Shown here piece by piece: positions 17,988 to 26,778 of a stretch of DNA of 64,000 nucleotides; position 1 is the stretch's first letter; every line of letters starts with the position of its first letter. The translations under genes were made by a program, and so were the position numbers. This stretch comes from an uncultured Bacteroidales bacterium. GTDB lineage: Bacteria > Bacteroidota > Bacteroidia > Bacteroidales > UBA932. Where the stretch lies: contig CAMKSQ010000003.1 of the NCBI GenBank assembly GCA_946415475.1, positions 1 to 64,000 of the forward strand, in the 5' to 3' direction. The notes under the pieces were generated by a model. That model saw only the letters and a list, made by a program, of their open reading frames with translations, was not told the DNA's origin and searched no databases.

Positions 17988-19418
17988 ATGAAGAGATTGT
18001 ATATTCCCGCCATTCTGGCAATCCTGGCTTCCTGCGCACAAATTGAGAAGGACGTCCCCGTCCTGCCCGAGGAAGAAATCATCCCTGCAGGTTACAAAGT
18101 ACTCACCATCACGGCCCAGAAGGCCGATGACACCAAGACGTCCTATGCAGGAGACGTAACATTCTCCTGGAGCGCAGGTGACAAGGTTTCGGTGCTTTGC
18201 AACGACGGAACCCAAAACCTCTGGGAAACCTTCAATATCGAAGAAGCCGCGGCCAGTTCCAAGTTCAAGGCTACCGTTGCCGAGAATATCAACCTGGGAG
18301 CTATGGACGGCAGTAAAGTTGCGCTGTATCCAGCCAATAATAACCACGTATTTACCAGCGCGACTTCCGGAGAGATTTCATTCCACATTCCGGCAGAAAG
18401 GGATTTCTGCGTTTCGGATGGTGGACACCAAGAAAGCGCCATCCCTATGTTCGCCTGGGGAACGGACGACGACACCTATGCCTTCTCCAATCTTACCGGT
18501 GCGGCCAAATTCACATTTACGAATGTCCCCTGTTCGCAAGTTAAAATGGTGTATACTGTTCCCGGCGTTAAACTCAACGGCACATACGGCCTGCTGTTTG
18601 ACAGCATTGACAAGGCCAATGCATCCAACGTTCACTGGAACCCTGCCGACGCTGCCAACGATGCGGAAAAAACAGTCACCTATTATGGCGACGTAAAAAG
18701 CGGCAAGGTATCCTTCTACCTGCCTTACGCAGAAGGTTCCATCTGGGGATACAGTACGCTACAGCTCATAGACGTCGTCACCGATATGGTTCTTTACAAC
18801 AACACCCATGTAGGAAACATTAGCGTCCATAAGAACCAGATTGCCGTTTTACCGGAACTAAGCCTCGCTTTCCATTCGGCCTACAGCATTGACTGGAGCA
18901 AGGTTCCTCAAGCCGGCAACTCTGGTGATGCTTATCTCGCCTTGAGAAGACTCAAAGCCACAGCCGATGACACCTACATATATCTATACATTGAAACCAG
19001 CCCTATTTATATGTGCCTTGATCACGATTATGACAGTTATTTCCACTTCTACAAAGAGGATGCGTCAGGAGATTCCGAGTATTGGTACGACTATGATGAG
19101 GGGTGGATAAAAAGCTCCGAAATTGACGCCGCCCATGCCAAATGGGCCTCTAAGGATGGGATGATTGACTTCATCACATACGGCACCGACGCGTATTCGT
19201 CCAACTTACTAATGCACCCTAGTGAGTGGTATTACGAAATTCGGATGAAACGAAGTGTAGATCCCGCTTTTGCAAGTGCAGGCTCAGTAAAGATTGGTGT
19301 TGTTTTGGATGATACTTATAAACAGGGCGATGAATCGGGGCAATACAATTTCGGGGACCCTTACGGCGTCATCCCCACCTATGGAGAAGATAACATGTAC
19401 GAGTTAACACTCCCATAA
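17988..19418 (+). CDS. Fimbrillin-like lipoprotein
   Basis: A 476-residue SPII lipoprotein (lipobox ILASC, Cys16) with a good ribosome site (GGGAGG at 17975-17980). Residues 30-280 look like a fimbrillin-family beta domain, with the recurring DTKTSYAGDVTFSWSAGDKV pattern. The C-terminal third (from about 295) is a separate domain rich in Tyr, Trp and acidic residues (LDHDYDSYFHFYKED). It probably faces the cell surface. It is co-transcribed with the 49-residue peptide and converges on the fimbrial operon across a shared terminator. The specific role is unknown. Confidence 0.8.
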   Translation: MKRLYIPAILAILASCAQIEKDVPVLPEEEIIPAGYKVLTITAQKADDTKTSYAGDVTFSWSAGDKVSVLCNDGTQNLWETFNIEEAAASSKFKATVAENINLGAMDGSKVALYPANNNHVFTSATSGEISFHIPAERDFCVSDGGHQESAIPMFAWGTDDDTYAFSNLTGAAKFTFTNVPCSQVKMVYTVPGVKLNGTYGLLFDSIDKANASNVHWNPADAANDAEKTVTYYGDVKSGKVSFYLPYAEGSIWGYSTLQLIDVVTDMVLYNNTHVGNISVHKNQIAVLPELSLAFHSAYSIDWSKVPQAGNSGDAYLALRRLKATADDTYIYLYIETSPIYMCLDHDYDSYFHFYKEDASGDSEYWYDYDEGWIKSSEIDAAHAKWASKDGMIDFITYGTDAYSSNLLMHPSEWYYEIRMKRSVDPAFASAGSVKIGVVLDDTYKQGDESGQYNFGDPYGVIPTYGEDNMYELTLP

Positions 19419-19450
19419 CAAATCTTTTCCATCACACATTTTACAAGAAA

Positions 19451-19474
19451 AGCGGCCTGATGTTTCAGGCCGCT
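19451..19474. terminator. Bidirectional terminator
   Basis: A perfect 10-bp stem AGCGGCCTGA (19451-19460) and TCAGGCCGCT (19465-19474) with a 4-base loop, placed between two convergent stop codons (19418 and 19478). It can serve both the lipoprotein gene and the fimbrial operon. Confidence 0.85.
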
Positions 19475-19477
19475 TGC

Positions 19478-21547
19478 TTATTCGGTATATTCTTTAACTA
19501 TCCAATCTTTAGGGACACCATTTTTATTAGGAGCGAAGGGGCCATTATGGGCTTGGTAGAGGGTTCCGGTAGATTTGATTCCTGACATCCATTGATTGAG
19601 ACAATCTGAAGCACTAATATTGGTTGCAAGGCAAACGACAGTACCCAGACTCGTACATCCAGATAACATCTGCTGATAACAACTTTTTGCAAGAGTGGGC
19701 GCCCTCAAGATAGGGATCGAAGTTATTTTTGAGCACCCTCTAAATAATTCTCGATAACAATCCTCCGTAAGCTCCATCGCATCCAGTTCAATACCTTCTG
19801 TAGTTATAAGGCTGCTGCAGTTGCGAAACATGTTATAGCAGCTTCTAATACCCACTGTCTCCACGCGAAAAGCAGGAACTCGCGTCAGCTTTGTACAATT
19901 ACGGAACATCTGCGTATAACATCTGGGGGGAAGATTCGTGGCCGGAAGTATAAGCGGGTCATCATCACTGATATCAATATACTTAACCTCAATTTCATCA
20001 TTGCCGTTCTTCCCTTTCGAAAAAGCCCCATGGAAAGCACTCTCGGAGAGATTATCCTTATCGGCCAGCAGACTCATGATGTTTCCAGCAATATACACTT
20101 TTTGATCCGCATCAAAGATGGGCTTATTGCCGGGTGTACCCCATTGATCTCCACTGTCATTTTTATAATTGGTGCGTTCTCCTGTAAAGCAAATCCTGTC
20201 ACCCTTCTGTTTTAATAGGAAGATGTGATGGCCGGCATCACAATCTTCCCAATCAATACCATTGTTCCTGCTAAACTTAATATGGTCGTCGGCAGCATAG
20301 TAGTTGAAAGTGACCGTAGTATTGTCTTCAGTAGCAATAATCGTGAACCAGTCACGTTTTTCAAGAGTACGTACATAAGCCTCCCCCGGAAGAGCGGAAT
20401 CAATCAGTGAATGGGTTCCGTCGGTGCTCATCTGCAAGGCAGAGGCAAAGCCATTGCTCCAGTAATAACTGGAAGCGGAAGAACTTCTGGGGAGGAAAAC
20501 ATAATTAGAATAAGCGACTACCAGAGATCCTTGAGCATCCCAAATCTTCATATCCTTCCAGGCAGCAGCTGACTGAAGGGCATTCCAATCTGCGTCATCT
20601 GGCAACTTTTCCAATACAGAAGGCACCTCGTAAGTGCTTCCATACGGGGTACCCAACTCCCATGGATGAGATGCTCCCTTGTTCACTGTCTCCAATCTTT
20701 TTCCGGCGACCGTCACAAAATGGGAACTTCCTACAACAGGCCAGGTAGTGTAAGAAGCAAGTTGATAGGCCTTGTTGGCTTGAATAGCGCTTCTGTTCTT
20801 GAAATAATGAGAATACGTATTGCCCTTTTTGAGAACAAAATAATAGTCCTTTCCGGGCTCACTCACCGGTTTTCCACTCACATAATAGCCCTTTTCACCG
20901 GCCAACGTACCGGCGTAGCCATTGACGGGAGCGCCAGCGTTACCGCTATTCTCTGTAATGTAGCCATTGACGTTCAGACTTGCCAGACCAGCGGGACAAA
21001 GGGCATTACAGGCCAACTGAATTGTTTCGTTGGCCTCTAAATAAGGAATGTAAAACTGTACATAGGTTTCGGGCTTTTCCATCGAGATGGTAGCAGAAAC
21101 CACGAAGTCTTCACCAACCTCTTCTACAGTATAAGCTTTGTTAAAAGCGTAAAAATAATACGTATCAGTGCCCTTGTTAAAAGTCCACTGATTGTTGTCA
21201 TAAGAGGGTAAAGCATCATTCCCGTAGGGCAAATAAAGTGCATGTAAAGTGCCAGATGCCCCCAGTGCGCTCGGGCCTATTCCCACGCAAGCCGTGTTCC
21301 AGTTTGTTCCGTTGAAAGTAGCCGTCAAATAGCCATTGGTAATGCCGGTAACAAAAATAAATACTCTGTCCCCGTTTTCCCAAGCGGTCTTGATGCCCTT
21401 GGTGGCATCTTCCGGATGATGTATAGTAAAGTTAAATTGGAACTTGGAAGGGTCAAAGGAGTTCTCGCTATCGGGCATAACAGGTTCTTGCTGGCAAGCA
21501 GCAAAAGCAAAAAGCATGAAAAGAGATATAACAAACCATTTTCTCAT
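19478..21547 (-). CDS. BspA-like LRR lipoprotein, last gene of the fimbrial operon
   Basis: A 689-residue lipoprotein (lipobox FAFAAC, Cys18). The N-terminal 250 residues resemble fimbrillin-type beta domains (HHPEDATKGIKTAWENGDRV). A middle beta domain follows, then from about residue 560 four to five leucine-rich repeats of 23-26 residues with the cysteine signature CYxxMFxxCTxLT, typical of BspA-like surface proteins of Bacteroidales that bind host or bacterial ligands. A strong ribosome site (GGAGGAG) precedes the start. Similar in plan to the gene upstream, suggesting duplication. Likely a surface or fimbria-tip adhesin; the ligand is unknown. Confidence 0.85.
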   Translation of the reverse strand: MRKWFVISLFMLFAFAACQQEPVMPDSENSFDPSKFQFNFTIHHPEDATKGIKTAWENGDRVFIFVTGITNGYLTATFNGTNWNTACVGIGPSALGASGTLHALYLPYGNDALPSYDNNQWTFNKGTDTYYFYAFNKAYTVEEVGEDFVVSATISMEKPETYVQFYIPYLEANETIQLACNALCPAGLASLNVNGYITENSGNAGAPVNGYAGTLAGEKGYYVSGKPVSEPGKDYYFVLKKGNTYSHYFKNRSAIQANKAYQLASYTTWPVVGSSHFVTVAGKRLETVNKGASHPWELGTPYGSTYEVPSVLEKLPDDADWNALQSAAAWKDMKIWDAQGSLVVAYSNYVFLPRSSSASSYYWSNGFASALQMSTDGTHSLIDSALPGEAYVRTLEKRDWFTIIATEDNTTVTFNYYAADDHIKFSRNNGIDWEDCDAGHHIFLLKQKGDRICFTGERTNYKNDSGDQWGTPGNKPIFDADQKVYIAGNIMSLLADKDNLSESAFHGAFSKGKNGNDEIEVKYIDISDDDPLILPATNLPPRCYTQMFRNCTKLTRVPAFRVETVGIRSCYNMFRNCSSLITTEGIELDAMELTEDCYRELFRGCSKITSIPILRAPTLAKSCYQQMLSGCTSLGTVVCLATNISASDCLNQWMSGIKSTGTLYQAHNGPFAPNKNGVPKDWIVKEYTE

Positions 21548-21565
21548 TTTTCTTCTCCTCCTTCG

Positions 21566-23335
21566 TTAAAAATCTTCTTCTGGCTCAAACGGATTATCCG
21601 GGAAAACGGGATCGAAGCCATTGAGGCAAGTCCAGTCAGTGGGGATTCCGCTAACACTACGAGGCCATGTATTGCCCGAGGCAGAGGTATTATTCCCGAC
21701 AATAGCCGAGATGCTCTGGGTAAACGTACCGATAGCAGAGACATTCTGTAACCAATTGGCGGTACTGCTGTTGGTGTTGATACCGTCCCTGGCCATGCAA
21801 ACGACCTTATTCAATGAGGAACAGTCCTTAAACATTTGGCGATAGCAGTCCTTTACCAAGATTGCGGCCGGAAGAACAGGTGACGATGTCAAACTGGTGC
21901 ACTCCTCAAACATAGAGTAATAGCAGGCTTCAGCAAGGGTGGAAGCAGAAAGGGCCGGTGCAGCAGAAAGCCCTGTACTCTTAAACATGGCTTTATAACA
22001 AGCTTTTGCCAGAGCCGTGGCCGGAAGATCAGGAGCCGATGTAAGCCCAGTGCATCCCTCGAACATGTTTTCATAGCAAGAATCGGTAAGACTCATAGCC
22101 GAAAGTTTCAGCTGCATGTGCTCATCAGAACTGAATCGTAGCCAAGTTGCGCCTTTGAATGCCCCCTGGAAAGCGTTATTAGCAGGGATCGACGTGCGCG
22201 GTTTATACTTTTCATTGCACATAAGGAACATGATGTCTCCATAGACATAACAAGCTTTGTCGCCGGTGGCCAAGAGAGGAGTCGTTCCTGTATTCTTATA
22301 ACTGGTAGCCTTACCCCGGAAATACACTTTATCTCCAACGGCCGAAAGGAGTATGGGACTACTGTAATTAAACCATTGGTAGCCGTCCAGGCTGTATTGG
22401 ATACCATTAGAAGCCGTAGCATAATTAAAGGTAATCTCCGTATCAACCTCCATTGCTTCCACCGTGAAGTAATCCATCAAATAGGTGGCACGCTGGAAAG
22501 TATAATAGGTATTAGCCTGAAGTGTAGCTTCGGCCATACTTAACGGCGGAACGTTTTCGGAGCCCACACTTACCTCAAGTTTAGCTCCCGACAATGTTGT
22601 TCCCGGAGAAAAAGCGTACACCCAGGTGGCTTCTATATCACCGTCCACTTCGGTAGTCTTGCAGGAAACAGAGCCCAACAAAGACTTGGATGCATCACCG
22701 TAATGATTAAAAAGATTAGCTGTTACATCTGTATCAGCGCGAACGGTTTCCGGGTTAAAAGACAGGCTCATAACCAAGAAAGAAGACTGTTGTTGAAGGG
22801 TAAAATACGTATCTCCGAACAGCCCTGTCCCGGTAAAATGGCTAAATTGGCGCACAGCCTCCTTCAAGGAAACGGCCCACTTGTCATGGTAGCTGCTTGA
22901 AGTAATATCACTAGGATCTAGTTCTTGGACCTTCCCTTCTTCGGAAATGTGATGCAGTTTATCTTCCGGCCCCACAAGGACCAGTTTGACAGACGTTGTA
23001 AGAGTTGGGGTATATTCATCTGCTACATATAGGTCTCCTTCAAACAGGGCCACATTGTTTCCGATACCGCCATCGAAGGACAAAGACAGGAAGCCATACA
23101 AATGACCATCATCGCTTTCCATATATACCTTGTCACCTTCCTCAAACTTATACTTGAGATCATCTCCAACGGTTGCACGCGTGTCAGCCCCTGCTTGGAC
23201 AGTGGCCTTGTAATGCAAGGTCTGAACTTCCGGACTGGGGGACGGAGCAGGCTCAGGTATATTCCCCTCTTTCTCACAGGCAACCGCAAGGGCCAGCATC
23301 GACAATACTAGAAACTTTATAACCGACTTAATCAT
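21566..23335 (-). CDS. BspA-like LRR lipoprotein
   Basis: A 589-residue lipoprotein (lipobox ALAVAC, Cys20) with an N-terminal fimbrillin-like part (GADTRATVGDDLKYKFEEGD), a central domain with YSLDGYQWFNY, and four C-terminal repeats of about 24 residues (SCYENMFEGCTGLTSAP, ACYKAMFKSTGLSAAP, ACYYSMFEECTSLTSSP, DCYRQMFKDCSSL). It ends in an acidic Pro-rich tail (PDNPFEPEEDF). The start overlaps the upstream gene by four bases (ATGA), so translation is coupled. Probable surface adhesin, paralogous to the next gene. Confidence 0.87.
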   Translation of the reverse strand: MIKSVIKFLVLSMLALAVACEKEGNIPEPAPSPSPEVQTLHYKATVQAGADTRATVGDDLKYKFEEGDKVYMESDDGHLYGFLSLSFDGGIGNNVALFEGDLYVADEYTPTLTTSVKLVLVGPEDKLHHISEEGKVQELDPSDITSSSYHDKWAVSLKEAVRQFSHFTGTGLFGDTYFTLQQQSSFLVMSLSFNPETVRADTDVTANLFNHYGDASKSLLGSVSCKTTEVDGDIEATWVYAFSPGTTLSGAKLEVSVGSENVPPLSMAEATLQANTYYTFQRATYLMDYFTVEAMEVDTEITFNYATASNGIQYSLDGYQWFNYSSPILLSAVGDKVYFRGKATSYKNTGTTPLLATGDKACYVYGDIMFLMCNEKYKPRTSIPANNAFQGAFKGATWLRFSSDEHMQLKLSAMSLTDSCYENMFEGCTGLTSAPDLPATALAKACYKAMFKSTGLSAAPALSASTLAEACYYSMFEECTSLTSSPVLPAAILVKDCYRQMFKDCSSLNKVVCMARDGINTNSSTANWLQNVSAIGTFTQSISAIVGNNTSASGNTWPRSVSGIPTDWTCLNGFDPVFPDNPFEPEEDF

Positions 23336-26300
23336 AGGCCACCTCCGTCATTAAGATCATCGCCTAAGCCAATATCACCACCAGTATCAACAGAATCAAG
23401 GAACACGCCATGAAAACCCCTGAGAATCATTTTACTAATCACAATGTCTCGATTGGCAGGAGCATCCATCTCAAGCGTAGCGCTTGTTTGACCCCAAGGA
23501 ATGGTCCACATATACACATAGTCATTCCCAGGATAAGCAGAATATAAACTACCATCCGGATGGGGTTCCACCCTGGTATCGTACGGTTTCTGTGGAGTAG
23601 TGCTGTCATTGGCCAGATATTGAATCTGGGCGTAATACAGGAAAATATCACTATCGCTTGATGCAATGCTCGCATGAAGGACATAATGACCGCCAGCTGG
23701 AAGCATAATTCCACTAGTGTGTTCAGTTGGAATCTTTCCATCCACTGTTGATGAAATATTTAAAGAGAAGTGACCATTAACCTGGTGCATCGTCTCATTT
23801 TTCCCGATAGCGTCACCATCCTTTAACTGTTTCAAGTCACTGCCAGAAATAACCCAGGAATGGACTTCGCCTTTGAATCTGGGCGCAGAAACTACTTCTT
23901 CCACATATCCTACTGCCGAAAGAGTGAGAGAAACCGGATCGGGATCAATGCCGGAGCCCGTTTCTGTCTGGAACCAACTATCACGGTAGTAGTCTCCAGC
24001 ATGATTCGAGAAGGGATTGGAATCCTCCTTTACGCCTCTCAGGTTCTTAACGGTTATCGCGGGTAACTTTGTTTCGGTTAATAATTTCACCAAGAAGTAC
24101 ATATCGGTGGCGGACGAAATATGACCGTATGCCACGTCGGAGTAGTTACCGCGATCATAGCCATCCAGAATACCCACATTCCGGAAATGCCAGGGCTCCA
24201 GCGAGGCCTCCACGTAGGAGTCGAGGGCCGTGAACTTTAACGATACGTCACCATTGTCGACTTGCGTTTTGAAATCAAAAACAATGGTCTCATCACTGGG
24301 AACAAATTTATACAGATTACCCTCCACATGGATTATTTCTGATGCGCCTGTGGCCGATACAGGTAACAGGTTCACAGCCTCCATGAAGAAAAAGTCCTCA
24401 TGTCCCAGATCTTCAGGATAAACGCCTGTTTCCACCTGGACATTAGCATCGGTAGGAGAAGAGTCGCGAGGAATGGACGTCTTAAATTCTGGCGTTTTGA
24501 AACTGCTATAGTTGGTAAAATCGTCGTGGGACTGTACATTATCATTCCCGGCCAGGAAATAGTTCTCCTTGTCGGCCACCCAAACCGTTGTAGCGTTGTC
24601 ATTACAGTTTGTAATGAAGTGACAGGAGAAACTGCGCCAACGGCTTTCGTCTTGAAATACATCTTCCGGCTGCACTTCCTTATAGGCGTCCCACGTAACG
24701 GTCCGCTTAAACTGGAAAGCCGACTTGTTTTCATTTCCCGGGACAATGGATTTGCCATAAATAACCGGAAGATTCTCTGTGCTGGCATCAGTAGAAGCAG
24801 TAAGGGTAGCATGCTCCGGTTCAACGATAAACTCCAGAGGAAACATGGACCGTGGAAGACCGTCTGGTATACTAATGGTTACCTTTTGCGCCTCTCTGGT
24901 CTGACGGGGAAGGCTCTCCCGTTCGCACCGCACACGCATCTCCTGCTTGGGCTGCAGCGTGATGACGATATCCCGGTACAACGGCTGTTCATTAGGATTA
25001 ATCAGTTCATCCTCCGAATCACGAAGATAACTCATGCAGGCAATGCGAAGCGTCTGTGTCTTGGCCACATACATATCCGGTTCCAGAACCCTGAATTGAA
25101 TGGGCCGCCAACCATCTTCCCTAGGCTCTCCAATTTGGACATCACCATTACTGATAACCCCTTGATCTCCATCTACTAAGGAACATGTGACACACTCAAC
25201 CTCTTCACCAGCCGCATTCGTCCTTGTCACAGCATAATTGATACCGCCATGATCTTTATTAATGTCATCAAAGAATTTGACAAACAGATGAGTGGGCAAG
25301 TCATCACCAGGTTCATCAGCTTTAATAAAAGTTTTCGCCATCCAGGGCTGGATAGCCATACGGCGGGTGCCGTCAGAAATATCGGCCAAGTGGGAAGCGT
25401 TGACGTCGGCCGATACATCGGCACTACCAGCCGAATGAGCCGCATCCTCAGGGGTATTGAATCCCCTGGCTTCAATCTTTTTTATTTCTACCTGGTATTT
25501 AAAGTTTCTGAGGATGGGATAATAGGCTCCTCCTGCCATAAAGTCCACCTTATAATAGCACTTTATCCCATTATAAAACTCGTCGAAGGAAAGGTTGTCT
25601 TCGGTATGTGCACCAGAATTAGAATAGTCTGCCTCAGGATTATAATCTGCTCGAACGGGCCATCCATCCACTATTTTTGAATCAAAAAAGATGGGATCGT
25701 CCAGATTCAAATATGTACCATAGACAATCATAAAGGAAGGCGGCATATTATCTGTGGGAACCGGACGTTCATACAGATACACAGCCGGCTCATCTTCCTC
25801 TCGCAATGTTGAATCATAAACTCCCTGTTGATTCTTATCGTATCGAGGGTCATATTGCTTCACTTTGCCGGAACTATTTATAAAATCCGTTGCGGCCGGA
25901 ATCGTCTCATCAAAAAGGTTCTCCTTCTCCGGAAGGTTTCCCTTATAAGCATAAAGGCCTTCGGCATCTGTCAAATCGTCAAATGCAATATCCTGATAAT
26001 TCTGGATAAAGCCCGTAATACCTCCGTAAGGAACCAACGTACCCTGCTTGGGAACATGAACAACCGCAAAACTGATGGGCGTAAAATGAGAACCAGGTAC
26101 ATTTTTCAGACAGACCTTTGACCAATTGCGAATGAGGGGGATGCCGCTTTCGTTATGGAAATACTGTAGCGTCTCCTCACTGATTACATAACGGTCTGTC
26201 TCGGGATGCTCACCATATTTACCATCGGCTACACCATCGCCATCGCTGTCGGCTACATAGTATTCGTTTCCGTCGTCGTCTATGTCAGTTTGAGCGGCAA

Positions 26301-26778
26301 TTTTGGGGAGCTCAACCATTTGCCAAAAGCCAGTTTTCTCTACACCCGACAACTCCGAAGGCAGAACTTCTTTTGCATTGCCAACACGAATGGTTGCAGG
26401 CCCATTCCCAATGAAATGGATGACACGCGCCGTGTTGGAAAGTTCCAACTCGGCTTGAAACTGATAAACATCAACGGTCCTTTCTACGCCCCCACAAGTT
26501 CTTGTCCCCTGAACTGGGCCACTTTTCTTCTCTGCCTTCACATATTTCTTATAGTAACCACTACTGCCGAAGACGGCCAGATGCATGGTCTCCAGCTCGC
26601 TGCTTTCACTCAACGCCTTGGTGGCCGGATCCTCTGCAGGAACGGTAAAAGAGAAGGTAACACTCACAGTTCCCTTGGGCGCATCATCAGCCGGCTCTTC
26701 AAGCACAAGCGGGCTTACTTCCCGGGTACAGGCAAAAAGAGGCAGCAAAAGCAGCAATATGTAAAAGTATCTTCTCAT
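23332..26778 (-). CDS. Large fimbrial-operon lipoprotein (DUF4906-like)
   Basis: A 1,148-residue lipoprotein (lipobox LPLFAC, Cys17), the largest of the operon. The N-terminal 130 residues have the DPATKALSESSELETMHLAVFG pattern of Mfa/Fim tip subunits. A loop DSDGDGVADG near residue 180 could bind calcium. The rest is beta-rich and lacks motifs I can name; the architecture suits a DUF4906-type tip or adhesin protein. Four-base ATGA overlaps at both ends tie its translation to its neighbours. Function as a fimbrial tip is inference from context and length. Confidence 0.78.
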   Translation of the reverse strand: MRRYFYILLLLLPLFACTREVSPLVLEEPADDAPKGTVSVTFSFTVPAEDPATKALSESSELETMHLAVFGSSGYYKKYVKAEKKSGPVQGTRTCGGVERTVDVYQFQAELELSNTARVIHFIGNGPATIRVGNAKEVLPSELSGVEKTGFWQMVELPKIAAQTDIDDDGNEYYVADSDGDGVADGKYGEHPETDRYVISEETLQYFHNESGIPLIRNWSKVCLKNVPGSHFTPISFAVVHVPKQGTLVPYGGITGFIQNYQDIAFDDLTDAEGLYAYKGNLPEKENLFDETIPAATDFINSSGKVKQYDPRYDKNQQGVYDSTLREEDEPAVYLYERPVPTDNMPPSFMIVYGTYLNLDDPIFFDSKIVDGWPVRADYNPEADYSNSGAHTEDNLSFDEFYNGIKCYYKVDFMAGGAYYPILRNFKYQVEIKKIEARGFNTPEDAAHSAGSADVSADVNASHLADISDGTRRMAIQPWMAKTFIKADEPGDDLPTHLFVKFFDDINKDHGGINYAVTRTNAAGEEVECVTCSLVDGDQGVISNGDVQIGEPREDGWRPIQFRVLEPDMYVAKTQTLRIACMSYLRDSEDELINPNEQPLYRDIVITLQPKQEMRVRCERESLPRQTREAQKVTISIPDGLPRSMFPLEFIVEPEHATLTASTDASTENLPVIYGKSIVPGNENKSAFQFKRTVTWDAYKEVQPEDVFQDESRWRSFSCHFITNCNDNATTVWVADKENYFLAGNDNVQSHDDFTNYSSFKTPEFKTSIPRDSSPTDANVQVETGVYPEDLGHEDFFFMEAVNLLPVSATGASEIIHVEGNLYKFVPSDETIVFDFKTQVDNGDVSLKFTALDSYVEASLEPWHFRNVGILDGYDRGNYSDVAYGHISSATDMYFLVKLLTETKLPAITVKNLRGVKEDSNPFSNHAGDYYRDSWFQTETGSGIDPDPVSLTLSAVGYVEEVVSAPRFKGEVHSWVISGSDLKQLKDGDAIGKNETMHQVNGHFSLNISSTVDGKIPTEHTSGIMLPAGGHYVLHASIASSDSDIFLYYAQIQYLANDSTTPQKPYDTRVEPHPDGSLYSAYPGNDYVYMWTIPWGQTSATLEMDAPANRDIVISKMILRGFHGVFLDSVDTGGDIGLGDDLNDGGGL

